41,896 nucleotides of DNA. Origin: CAG-791 sp045113775 (lineage in GTDB: Bacteria > Bacillota > Clostridia > Lachnospirales > Lachnospiraceae). This document shows positions 1-6,886 of this stretch, piece by piece. How positions within the stretch are numbered: position 1 is the first letter of the stretch; every line of letters begins with the position of its first letter. The notes below the pieces were generated by a model, which was not told the origin of the DNA, searched no databases, and saw only the letters and a program-made list of their open reading frames with translations. The position numbers were made by a program, and so were the translations under genes. The stretch covers positions 1 to 41,896 of the forward strand of contig JBGUJH010000100.1 of NCBI GenBank assembly GCA_045113775.1. The letters run 5' to 3'.

Positions 1-47
1 ACAATTAATCTAACACGGGAGTTTGCTTTAATCTAAAGATCTTCCCT

Positions 48-75
48 CCACCTGCAGAGCAGGTGGTTTATTTTT
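48..75 (+). terminator. Rho-independent terminator, plus strand
   Basis: A perfect 8-bp stem (CCACCTGC at 48-55, GCAGGTGG at 59-66) with a 3-nt loop is followed by TTTATTTTT. It would end a plus-strand gene lying before the window. Confidence 0.7.
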
Positions 76-89
76 ACTGTGACACAACT

Positions 90-136
90 AAAAGAGCCCC
101 GGCCGCACCAATTGGGTGTTGCCGAAGCTCTTTTTT
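90..136 (-). terminator. Bidirectional terminator of the MATE gene
   Basis: An outer AAAAGAGC/GCTCTTTTTT stem closes over an inner CGGC..CACC / GGTG..GCCG stem with loop CAATT. T runs are present on both strands. It sits directly after the stop codon of the minus-strand MATE gene and can also back up the plus-strand terminator at 48-75. Confidence 0.75.
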
Positions 137-1460
137 AAATTACAGATTTTTCCAGCCATTTCCCTCTGACAAAGTGGATCCGGTAGATGACTGCGCGCAC
201 GCCCCAGTCCATGAACATGCCGATCCAAACGGAGAGAATTCCGAGGTGCAGCACACGGATCATGAAGATCGAGCCCGCTACTCTGCAGAGCCACATGGTG
301 AGCGAGGATACGGTCATGGTATATTTTACGTCGCCTGCTGCCCTGAAGCCGTAAGCGGGGATGAAGCTCATAGCCCAGAAGATCGGCTTCACAACAGTGA
401 TGATAAGGACCATCTTCAGGCAGAGCTCCGCCGCGTCGGGCTCCATCCCGGCCAGCTTGACAGCAGTGCCGGAGATCATATAGACGATGAGGCACGACGC
501 GATGACCACCGCTTCTGCCCAGGCGGTGAGTTTTTTGATGTAGTAGACTGCCTGGTCTTTGCAGCCTGCTCCCAGGCACTGGCCGACGACCGTCATCATG
601 CCGATCCCAACGCCGCATCCGGCAATGCCGTTTAAGTTCTCCATGATCGCTGTCATGGCCTGCGCGGCGATCGCCGTCGTCCCGAGCGTGGAAACGCTGG
701 ACTGGATCGCCAGTTTGCCGAACTGGAACATTCCGTTCTCAACTCCGGAGGGAACGCTCAGCCACAGGACCTTTCGGATCATGTTCGCGTCTGGGCGAAC
801 AGACAGATAGTTGCGGACCACGATCTCCTGCCTATTCCTGTGGAGATAGCCGAGGATCCAGACAGCGCCGATCACGCGCGACAGCAGCGTCGAGAGCGCC
901 GCGCCCGCAACGCCCAGCGGGATCACAAAGATCAAAAGAGCGTTGCCCGCAATGTTCATCATATTTGTGATGATACTGATCCGCATGGGGAGCCTGCTGT
1001 CCCCGCATGCCCGATACAGCCCGGCGCCGCCCTGAAACAGCGCAAAGAAGGGGTAAGAGAGCACCGTGATCCCGAAATAGATCAGCGACGCGTCCATGAC
1101 CTCCGCGGAGACCTGCCCGAAGATCAGGGACAGGAGCGGCCTGCGGAACAGAAGGCAAAATATCGTAATACTGCCGGACAGTACCAGGATAATGAGAAGC
1201 AGCTGTTTGGCTGCTTTATTGCATTGTTCTATGTTTTGCTGACCAAGGTATTGCGAACAGATCACTGTGCCGCCCGCCGCCAGCGCGGCAAATACCTGGA
1301 TCATCAGCATGTTGATGGAATCCGTGAGGGAGACAGCTGAGATCGCGGCGCTTCCGAGGTTGGAGATCATCATGGTGTCCGCCATGCCCATGAGCGCGTT
1401 CAGGAACTGCTCGACAATAATGGGAATCAGCAGACTGTAAAGTGCAGCGTCTGAAAACAT
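135..1460 (-). CDS. MATE family multidrug/cation antiporter
   Basis: This is a polytopic exporter of the MATE (MatE) family, expected in the cytoplasmic membrane to expel drugs or toxic metabolites using a Na+ or H+ gradient. The start at 1460 is preferred because GGAG lies 6 nt upstream and because the sequence then opens as MATE proteins do, with a short lead into LLIPIIVEQFLNALMGMADT and SNLGSAAISAVSL. The length of 441 aa is normal for the family, with about twelve hydrophobic segments and the expected internal two-fold repeat. The frame stays open upstream to 1628 and would add 56 residues made of 12-aa repeats (HAPQALGHMPVL type). I read that stretch as transcribed leader, but translation of it cannot be excluded. 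It is divergent from a second MATE gene; substrate unknown. Confidence 0.9.
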   Translation of the reverse strand: MFSDAALYSLLIPIIVEQFLNALMGMADTMMISNLGSAAISAVSLTDSINMLMIQVFAALAAGGTVICSQYLGQQNIEQCNKAAKQLLLIILVLSGSITIFCLLFRRPLLSLIFGQVSAEVMDASLIYFGITVLSYPFFALFQGGAGLYRACGDSRLPMRISIITNMMNIAGNALLIFVIPLGVAGAALSTLLSRVIGAVWILGYLHRNRQEIVVRNYLSVRPDANMIRKVLWLSVPSGVENGMFQFGKLAIQSSVSTLGTTAIAAQAMTAIMENLNGIAGCGVGIGMMTVVGQCLGAGCKDQAVYYIKKLTAWAEAVVIASCLIVYMISGTAVKLAGMEPDAAELCLKMVLIITVVKPIFWAMSFIPAYGFRAAGDVKYTMTVSSLTMWLCRVAGSIFMIRVLHLGILSVWIGMFMDWGVRAVIYRIHFVRGKWLEKSVI

Positions 1461-1511
1461 GAGAGGCTCCGCTGTCCGAACCTCAGATTGTGTGCGGGTA
1501 AAAATGTTGCT

Positions 1512-1619
1512 TAATGCCTGAGGTGCATGAAGCACCGGCATGTGACCTAACGCCTGAGGCGCATGGAGCCTCGGCATGTGACTTAAACTCCGGGGCGCGT
1601 GGTGCCTCGGCAAAATATG
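1512..1619 (-). repeat. Three tandem 36-nt hairpin repeats in MATE leader
   Basis: Three imperfect 36-nt units lie at 1512-1547, 1548-1583 and 1584-1619. Each has a small inverted repeat: GGTGC-ATGAA-GCACC in the first, GAGGC-7 nt-GCCTC in the second, a weaker GGGGC/GCCTC in the third. The paired bases change together between the first two units. They lie between the predicted minus-strand promoter and the preferred MATE start, so they would be in the 5' leader. The period is a multiple of three and the frame is open, so they could instead encode an N-terminal 12-aa repeat. Confidence 0.7.
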
Positions 1620-1690
1620 TGCAGTCATTGGATCAGATTCATCTTCTTTCTTTAAATCAATTGCGTAAAACTTTTTCTCTTCGGTCGATT

Positions 1691-1718
1691 ATTCTACGAC
1701 TTTTCAGGGCAAATACAA
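1691..1718 (-). promoter_or_regulatory. Predicted promoter of the minus-strand MATE gene
   Basis: Read on the minus strand, TTGTAT (1718-1713) and TAGAAT (1696-1691) are separated by 16 nt. Transcription would start near 1684 and give a leader of about 220 nt containing the three hairpin repeats. A 5-codon ORF, whose stop overlaps the ATG at 1628, lies in this leader. Confidence 0.45.
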
Positions 1719-1739
1719 GGACAAAATCCGACCAATTTA

Positions 1740-1767
1740 TGGACAAATCTTACCTGACTGCTACAAT
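1740..1767 (+). promoter_or_regulatory. Predicted promoter of the MATE-ATPase fusion gene
   Basis: TGGACA (1740-1745) and TACAAT (1762-1767), 16 nt apart, each match the consensus at five of six positions. The promoter is divergent from the minus-strand MATE promoter, with about 20 nt between the two -35 boxes, so one regulator bound here could control both pumps. Confidence 0.45.
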
Positions 1768-1780
1768 AAGTCGTATAGAA

Positions 1781-1848
1781 TTCAAGGCTCAAGGCTCACA
1801 AAGCGATCCGCTGCGCTGCGCGCGGGCTGCCCGAAAGGCAGCGCCTGC
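1781..1848 (+). repeat. Structured dispersed element, copy 1
   Basis: This GC-rich block matches 41795-41860 over about 65 nt. Its best hairpin is GCTGCC-CGAAA-GGCAGC. In the other copy the same position reads GTTGCC-TGGAA-GGCAAC, so one base pair changed on both sides. The 5' hairpin (GGCTCAC AAA GCGATCC) is damaged here but perfect in the other copy. The block ends just before the ribosome binding site of the gene at 1865. Confidence 0.6.
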
Positions 1849-1864
1849 CTCTTAAGGAGAATAA

Positions 1865-3643
1865 ATGAAGACAACCGGTAGAAGCATCATCAGGAATACA
1901 TTTTATATCCAACTGACAGCGTTTATACTGCTGTCCCTCTCCTCCTCCGTGGGTTCCATGATCGACGGCGTCGTGATCGGCCAGTTCCTGGGCGTGGACT
2001 CCATCGCCGCTTTCGGAATCATCAACCCTCTTATGATCGCCTTCTCCATCATCGGCGCAGTCGTCTCCGCAGGCGCCCGCAACCGGTTCACCAAACTCCT
2101 CGGAGCCGGCAAAACAGAACAGGCCCGGAGTGTTTTCTCCCTGGCCTGCGTACTGTCGACAGGATTCGCTGCAGTGCTGATGATCTTTCTCCTCGTCTTC
2201 TCAGGCCCCGTCACGAGCGCCCTGGGCGCTGCCAAAAATACCGCGGACCTTCTTCCGAAAGCACGCGGTTATCTGATCGGTATTTCTTTTGGCCTGCCTG
2301 CCATGAATCTTGTGCGGGTACTCAACGGCTTCATGCCCCTAGACAACGACAGAAATCTGCCCGTCATCAGCTCGGTCTTTCTGACCGTTTCGGATATTGT
2401 GATGGACCTGGCGGCAGTGCTGTTTTTCCACGGAGATACGCTGGAGATGGGCGTTGCCACGAGCATCAGCTACTATGTGGCGCTGGCAGTCCTTCTCACG
2501 CACTTCCGCAAGAAGGATATTTTCCTCCGCTTCCGGTTCAGCGGACTGCCGTGGCAGGAGACCGCATCGATTCTCGGAAAAGGAATGCCTTCCGGCGTGT
2601 GCCGCATTGGAAACACGCTCCGCTGCATCTTTATGAACAGACTGCTGGCCATCATCGCCACTTCAGCGGCGATCGCTGCCTACTCGGTCCACCGCCAGGC
2701 GGACTCCTTCTTCAATCCTGTCACGATCGGAATGGCCGACACAGTCGCGCTTTTGGCAGGCATCCTTGTAGGCGAAGAAGACCGCCCCATGATGAAGCGA
2801 CTGCTATTCACTTCCGTGCAGGCTACCCTCGTCATTACTGCGGGGATCGCTGCTTTGATCTGGATTTTCGCGCCCCAGTTCGCTTCTCTGTACATCAAGG
2901 ATAACCCGGAAGCCCTCCGACTCGCCGTCACCGCAGTGCGCTGCTATGCCATCGGCATGCCGATCAACGGCCTGAACCTTATCTATTTGAACTATTTTCA
3001 GGGGGTTGGAAAGAGTTTTCTTGCATCCGTGTCCGGATTTATCTGTGAGTCGGGCCTTCTGATCCTCTCGGCGGCGGCTCTCGTGCCTCTGCTGGGAGCG
3101 GACGCCGTCTGGTGGGCATTTCCCATCTCACAGTTCCTCGTGATGTGCTATTACGGAATCGTGGTGGCTATAGAAAGCCGCCGGATAAAAATATATCGGG
3201 AAGGCCTTTGGAACAGAGTCCTTCTCCTTCCCGATTCTTTTGACGTGACTGATAAAGAAAAGCTCGACGTAACGATCACCGAAATGGATGAAGTGATGCA
3301 GCTCACCGACGCAGTATGGAACTTCTGCGAACTGCACGGCTGCGACAGCGCCAAGAGGAACCACCTGGCCCTGAGCGTGGAAGAACTGGCCGGAAACATG
3401 ATCCGCCATGGATTCACTGACGGAAAGCCTCACTGCATCGAGGCGCGCGTCCTCAAAAAGCCTACCGGCTACTACGTCCGCTTCCGGAACGACTGCCTGA
3501 TCTTTGATCCGGTCAAACAGGTTCAGCTCCTGTCCGACGAAGATCCCACCTACCACATCGGCCTTAGGATGATCGCCGGACTAGCCACAGACATCCAGTA
3601 TACCTGCGTGCTGAAGCTCAACAATATTTTGGTCAAAATATAG
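1865..3643 (+). CDS. MATE transporter fused to RsbW/SpoIIAB-like ATPase domain
   Basis: The first roughly 445 residues form a MATE-type membrane transporter (SMIDGVVIGQFLGVDSIAAF near the N terminus, MIDG equivalent to the usual MVD motif, about 12 hydrophobic segments). The last roughly 130 residues are a soluble GHKL/HATPase_c domain of the anti-sigma-factor kinase type: an N box near residue 505 (EELAGNMIRHG) and a glycine-containing HIGLRMI near residue 565. At 592 aa it is far longer than a plain MATE protein (about 450 aa). AAGGAG lies 5 nt before the ATG. The likely orientation puts the ATPase in the cytoplasm. Whether it phosphorylates a partner, binds a sigma or anti-anti-sigma factor, or gates transport cannot be told from sequence. 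Confidence 0.85.
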   Translation: MKTTGRSIIRNTFYIQLTAFILLSLSSSVGSMIDGVVIGQFLGVDSIAAFGIINPLMIAFSIIGAVVSAGARNRFTKLLGAGKTEQARSVFSLACVLSTGFAAVLMIFLLVFSGPVTSALGAAKNTADLLPKARGYLIGISFGLPAMNLVRVLNGFMPLDNDRNLPVISSVFLTVSDIVMDLAAVLFFHGDTLEMGVATSISYYVALAVLLTHFRKKDIFLRFRFSGLPWQETASILGKGMPSGVCRIGNTLRCIFMNRLLAIIATSAAIAAYSVHRQADSFFNPVTIGMADTVALLAGILVGEEDRPMMKRLLFTSVQATLVITAGIAALIWIFAPQFASLYIKDNPEALRLAVTAVRCYAIGMPINGLNLIYLNYFQGVGKSFLASVSGFICESGLLILSAAALVPLLGADAVWWAFPISQFLVMCYYGIVVAIESRRIKIYREGLWNRVLLLPDSFDVTDKEKLDVTITEMDEVMQLTDAVWNFCELHGCDSAKRNHLALSVEELAGNMIRHGFTDGKPHCIEARVLKKPTGYYVRFRNDCLIFDPVKQVQLLSDEDPTYHIGLRMIAGLATDIQYTCVLKLNNILVKI

Positions 3644-3675
3644 CATCACTGGCCCAGATTGGGCACCGAATCGCC

Positions 3676-4416
3676 TCACTGCACGTGCGTCTTCACGGGA
3701 CTGTAGCTGAACGAGACAATGCTCTCGTTCTCATCTACGAATTTCTTGACATCGCTGTACTTGATCTCATCCACGCGCAGGATCGTGCAGTCGAACTCCA
3801 CTTTGTCGTCCCGCTGCCAGTTGATCGTATTCTCAGTGATCTGGGCTTTCCAATCCTTGAGCTGTTTCCTCAGGATCGCCTCAAAATCTTCGTCCCCTTT
3901 GACGACGAACTGCAGATGATAACCATCATAGGATTCGACGCCGAACGGAATGCGGTAGAACGCGTACTGCAGCAGCCAAATGAGCAGCACTGTGCACCCT
4001 GACACAACGTACATCCCCGCTCCGATCGCCAGGCCGATCCCGGCAGTCATCCATATGCCTGCAGCCGTTGTCAGGCCCTTGATGTTGCCGCCGACCTTAA
4101 TGATGACGCCCGCGCACAGGAAAGAGATACCGCTGACAGCCTGCGCGGCGACCCTCGCCGTATCAGCGCCTTTGGATCCGTAATACTCCATGGCTGCGCT
4201 CGATCCCATGTCCGCAAATCCATATTTTGATATCAGCATGATCAGGGCAGTCGTGCAGCAGACAATGATGTGCGTGCGCACGCCCGCCTCTTTAAAGCGC
4301 TTGCTTCGCTCAAGGCCGATCAGGCCTCCGACCACAAACGCGACGACCAGCCGCAAGCAGAGTTCGATATTTTGCGCCATTGTGAAGCGCTCAAAATATA
4401 GTCTCGCAAATGTCAT
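3676..4416 (-). CDS. MgtC/SapB family membrane protein
   Basis: Four to five N-terminal membrane segments carry family hallmarks: GGLIGLERSKRFKEAGVRTH near residues 30-50, then ALIMLISKYGF and later GISFLCAGVIIK. The C-terminal 95 residues are soluble with an ACT-like alternation, as in longer MgtC proteins. Family members act in Mg2+ limitation, acid stress or F-type ATPase control; the exact role here is inferred only. The start at 4416 is backed by GGAGG 9 nt upstream. It is the last gene of a three-gene operon, 16 nt after the six-TM protein. Length of 246 aa is typical. Confidence 0.88.
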   Translation of the reverse strand: MTFARLYFERFTMAQNIELCLRLVVAFVVGGLIGLERSKRFKEAGVRTHIIVCCTTALIMLISKYGFADMGSSAAMEYYGSKGADTARVAAQAVSGISFLCAGVIIKVGGNIKGLTTAAGIWMTAGIGLAIGAGMYVVSGCTVLLIWLLQYAFYRIPFGVESYDGYHLQFVVKGDEDFEAILRKQLKDWKAQITENTINWQRDDKVEFDCTILRVDEIKYSDVKKFVDENESIVSFSYSPVKTHVQ

Positions 4417-4432
4417 AAATTTCCACCTCCAC

Positions 4433-5173
4433 CTACCGCAGCGCGCAGGAAACCATTATTGTCACGCCCAACACCAAGATCCCCAGAATTACCGGCAGCG
4501 CGCCTTCCATCGCCTCATAATCAGCAAAGAAGTCCTCAATCTTGTTCCCAAATGCAAATATTAACGGAACCTGGATCACCACTGCAAAGAATGTGATTAT
4601 TATACTTGTCGCCCATCCGGCGTATAGCGAGAACACCCAGTTTCCAAGCGTCCTGTTAAAAATGACCGGTCCCGCTGTCACGATCCCCGTTCCGGCAAAC
4701 ATGAAAATGACTGAAGCAATAAGGATCACACACCCCTGCAAAAACTTTTTTGCATCCTCGGTGGATTTTTCCGCGATTTCAGACGCGCTCTTATTACTGT
4801 ACGTCCTTTCACTTTCTTTCATGTCCAGGGAAATAACATATGCGTAATACAACAGGTAAGCTATCGTTACGACAATGATCTCCAGGAAAAAACGGCGGTT
4901 GAGCATTTCCGGTTTAAGCTCTGCAATTTCTCCGACAATATTGAACACGACAGCACTCAATAAGATCGAAAGACTCCCCAGCGAGAACACCACAAACAGA
5001 AAGGCTCTTAATACAGGGTTCTGAACCCTTTTGCATACATTTGCCGCAGAGACCAGTTCGTAAACTGCAATAATCAGAGCCAAGATCATCGTAAGAACGA
5101 ACGTAAACTTATGTGCCCTGTAATACAGCGGAATCCCTGTGACCGCCTCCAGCATGAACTTCAACACCATCAT
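4433..5173 (-). CDS. Six-TM membrane protein of unknown function
   Basis: I do not recognise this 246-aa protein. It shows about six hydrophobic segments (near residues 23-45, 56-85, 92-115, 145-170, 178-208 and 228-246) and a charged cytoplasmic loop between the third and fourth (KESERTYSNKSASEIAEKST). AGGAGG lies 9 nt before the first of two adjacent ATG codons. It lies between an AI-2E transporter (23-nt gap) and MgtC (16-nt gap), so the three are probably co-transcribed. No catalytic or transporter signature is visible. A small stress-related or transport accessory role would fit the context but is a guess. Confidence 0.75.
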   Translation of the reverse strand: MMVLKFMLEAVTGIPLYYRAHKFTFVLTMILALIIAVYELVSAANVCKRVQNPVLRAFLFVVFSLGSLSILLSAVVFNIVGEIAELKPEMLNRRFFLEIIVVTIAYLLYYAYVISLDMKESERTYSNKSASEIAEKSTEDAKKFLQGCVILIASVIFMFAGTGIVTAGPVIFNRTLGNWVFSLYAGWATSIIITFFAVVIQVPLIFAFGNKIEDFFADYEAMEGALPVILGILVLGVTIMVSCALR

Positions 5174-5196
5174 AGCTCATCCCCTCCTGCCAAAAC

Positions 5197-6318
5197 TTAA
5201 GCTTGTCCTTCCTCATTCTCCTTATACTCTTCCAGCCTCTGAAGATGCCTGTCAAACTGAAGTTTTAAGAGCGCCGCAGTGGGGACAGCGATCAGCATGC
5301 CCGCAATGCCGCCCAGAACGCCGCCTCCCAGCAGGGCTGCGACCACCAGCAACGGATGGACATCGACATTTTCTGAGAGAAGCTTGGGATTGATGATATT
5401 TCCGTCAACAAACATGATCACTGCAATGATCACCAGACCGATGACCATCTTGACATACTGTCCCGTGATCAGGCACGCGATCACTGTCGCGGCATAGCCC
5501 AGGATCGGCCCGAAATAAGGGATCAGGTTGCCAAATCCGATGCAAAGCCCGATGATCACGGCGTAAGGAACGCCGGCAATAGAAAGTGATATGGCCGCAA
5601 GTACGCCGACGATGGCGGCATCCACCATCTGTCCGCGAATATATCCTGAGAATGCATTGTCCGCATCTTTCAGGAACATCTTAACGCTTTCTTCCTGCTT
5701 GTTCCCGAAGATGAGCCTGAACGCGCGTCTCCAGTAGGAGACAATGCTGTTCTTTTCATCCAGCAGGAAATAGACTGCAAAAATGACGCCGAACAATAAA
5801 CTCGAGAAGAAGTTCTCCACGGCACCAGCGATGCTCGTCAGTATTTTTGACACATTGGTGGAGGATATATTAAAGTTTGCCAGCACCTGCTCCAAATACT
5901 GACCGATCTCCGCGTAGTCCTCACGCAGCGTGTTTACCATATTCTGTAATGATTCTATGCTCAAAGATCCAATGTTCTTGTAGATCGACACAATGATCGT
6001 GCCAAGTGCAATAATGATGACCGCGGCTATTATGGCAAAAGTCAGTAAAACGCTGACCTTTCTCGCCCATCCGTGCTTTTGACCACGGTTGAACAGGTTC
6101 TCAAATTTGTTAACGACCGGCAGCAGGAGATAACAAATGATCCCACCGATGATGACCGGTTTGAGCACAGCTGTAGAGATCGCCCACAGCCTCGACCAGA
6201 ACGGTCCTGTGCTGAATGCCAGCGCTCCTACGATCACAGTGAGCAACACTGTAACCGCAGCGTAAATGCATATCTTTAAGTATTTCTGGTCCAATCCCCT
6301 GATGAATTTTTTAATCAT
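5197..6318 (-). CDS. AI-2E family transporter (PerM-like)
   Basis: A 373-aa polytopic protein of the AI-2E/PerM family. Two N-terminal hydrophobic segments (residues 18-70) are followed by a third (near 88-112), a long extracytoplasmic helical stretch (about 113-160), and a C-terminal block with the family-typical GFGNLIPYFGPILGYA near residue 265 and IINPKLLSENVDVHPLLVV near residue 310. Members export autoinducer-2 in E. coli (TqsA) or act as Na+/H+ antiporters in Bacillus relatives, so the substrate is open. The GGAAGG site before the ATG is acceptable. It is the first gene of the operon with the six-TM protein and MgtC. Confidence 0.9.
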   Translation of the reverse strand: MIKKFIRGLDQKYLKICIYAAVTVLLTVIVGALAFSTGPFWSRLWAISTAVLKPVIIGGIICYLLLPVVNKFENLFNRGQKHGWARKVSVLLTFAIIAAVIIIALGTIIVSIYKNIGSLSIESLQNMVNTLREDYAEIGQYLEQVLANFNISSTNVSKILTSIAGAVENFFSSLLFGVIFAVYFLLDEKNSIVSYWRRAFRLIFGNKQEESVKMFLKDADNAFSGYIRGQMVDAAIVGVLAAISLSIAGVPYAVIIGLCIGFGNLIPYFGPILGYAATVIACLITGQYVKMVIGLVIIAVIMFVDGNIINPKLLSENVDVHPLLVVAALLGGGVLGGIAGMLIAVPTAALLKLQFDRHLQRLEEYKENEEGQA

Positions 6319-6382
6319 TGCTTTCCTTCCTTGAGTAATATTTCACAGTATTTTGACAATAAATTCATTATCCCATTAAGTG

Positions 6383-6410
6383 TAGCTTTTGCTGACCGTG
6401 CTCGTCAAGC
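6383..6410. repeat. Short repeat bracketing the glutaredoxin gene, copy 1
   Basis: TAGCTTTTGCTG and CTCGTCAAGC with a 6-nt variable centre recur at 6823-6849 (TAGCTTTGCTG, then CTCGTCAAGC) in the same orientation. The two copies flank the glutaredoxin gene. Confidence 0.4.
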
Positions 6411-6437
6411 GACATACACATGATTAGAAATCACCCC

Positions 6438-6472
6438 CCAAAAGACATGAGCCACGGGATGACCCGCGGCTC
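6438..6472 (-). terminator. Terminator of the glutaredoxin gene
   Basis: On the minus strand, GAGCCGCGGG and CCCGTGGCTC pair over 10 bp (one G-U) around a TCAT loop, followed by ATGTCTTTT. It lies about 55 nt after the stop codon at 6526. Confidence 0.65.
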
Positions 6473-6525
6473 TAATTCGTCCCTCTTTACTAACTATTTC
6501 TATTGTACGATGCTCTTTGCACTCC

Positions 6526-6759
6526 TCACGGGTTCGCCCTAAGCCACGCCACAATATCGTCGCTCTCGTAGAGCGGCTTCCCATCAATGAACAGGCAGGG
6601 CACCTGCAGCTTTCCGCCGTCGCGGATCAGACGCTCCCTGTCTTCCATACTGCGGTTGATATCATGCATCTCAATATCATTCCTGCCCATTTCCTCGATT
6701 GCCCTGAAAACCTTTCTGCAAAATGGGCAAGTGTCCATCTTATAGAGCTCAAGTTTCAT
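6526..6759 (-). CDS. Glutaredoxin family thiol-disulfide protein
   Basis: A 77-aa thioredoxin-fold protein with the dithiol active site CPFC at residues 11-14 and a TrxA/Grx-type cis-proline in LQVPCLFIDG near residue 53. It should carry out thiol-disulfide exchange in the cytoplasm. An AAAGGAAT site sits upstream of the ATG. It is a single-gene unit: a terminator follows, and a promoterless-looking gap and the divergent VanZ-like gene lie upstream. Anaerobic Clostridia often lack glutathione, so the physiological reductant may be thioredoxin or a low-molecular-weight thiol other than glutathione. Confidence 0.9.
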   Translation of the reverse strand: MKLELYKMDTCPFCRKVFRAIEEMGRNDIEMHDINRSMEDRERLIRDGGKLQVPCLFIDGKPLYESDDIVAWLRANP

Positions 6760-6822
6760 AATTCATTCCTTTCCTTCAATCGAATAATTATACTTCCTGA
6801 TCTTCATAGCTTTTTCTCAGTT

Positions 6823-6849
6823 TAGCTTTGCTGCTCAACCTCGTCAAGC
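6823..6849. repeat. Short repeat bracketing the glutaredoxin gene, copy 2
   Basis: Second copy of the 6383-6410 sequence, 11 and 10 matching bases at its two ends. It ends just before the promoter of the VanZ-like gene. Confidence 0.4.
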
Positions 6850-6851
6850 CG

Positions 6852-6880
6852 TGTTCAAAGTCCCTGTTTTCTGCTATAAT
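6852..6880 (+). promoter_or_regulatory. Promoter placing the start site at the ATG (leaderless)
   Basis: A perfect TATAAT at 6875-6880 has a weak -35 (TGTTCA, 6852-6857) at 17 nt. The expected transcription start, 7 nt after the -10, falls on the A of the ATG at 6887. No Shine-Dalgarno sequence precedes that ATG. Confidence 0.55.
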
Positions 6881-6886
6881 CTCCCT

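Noticed and set aside
63..635. A 190-codon plus-strand frame
   Set aside because: It is antisense to the MATE gene, lacks a ribosome site and is rich in His/Asp/Arg from the complementary strand.
1512..1619. Tandem 36-nt repeats as a CRISPR array
   Set aside because: The units are directly adjacent with no spacers, and there are only three degenerate copies and no cas genes.
1514..1855. A 113-codon plus-strand frame before the MATE-ATPase gene
   Set aside because: It runs antisense through the tandem hairpin repeats and the structured element; no ribosome site and no family features.
3644..3675. GGCCCA..TGGGC hairpin as a terminator
   Set aside because: Short stem without a T run; too weak to call, although the position between convergent genes would suit one.
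6405..6587. A 60-codon minus-strand frame at the glutaredoxin 3' end
   Set aside because: It overlaps the glutaredoxin gene and the terminator hairpin, with no ribosome site.
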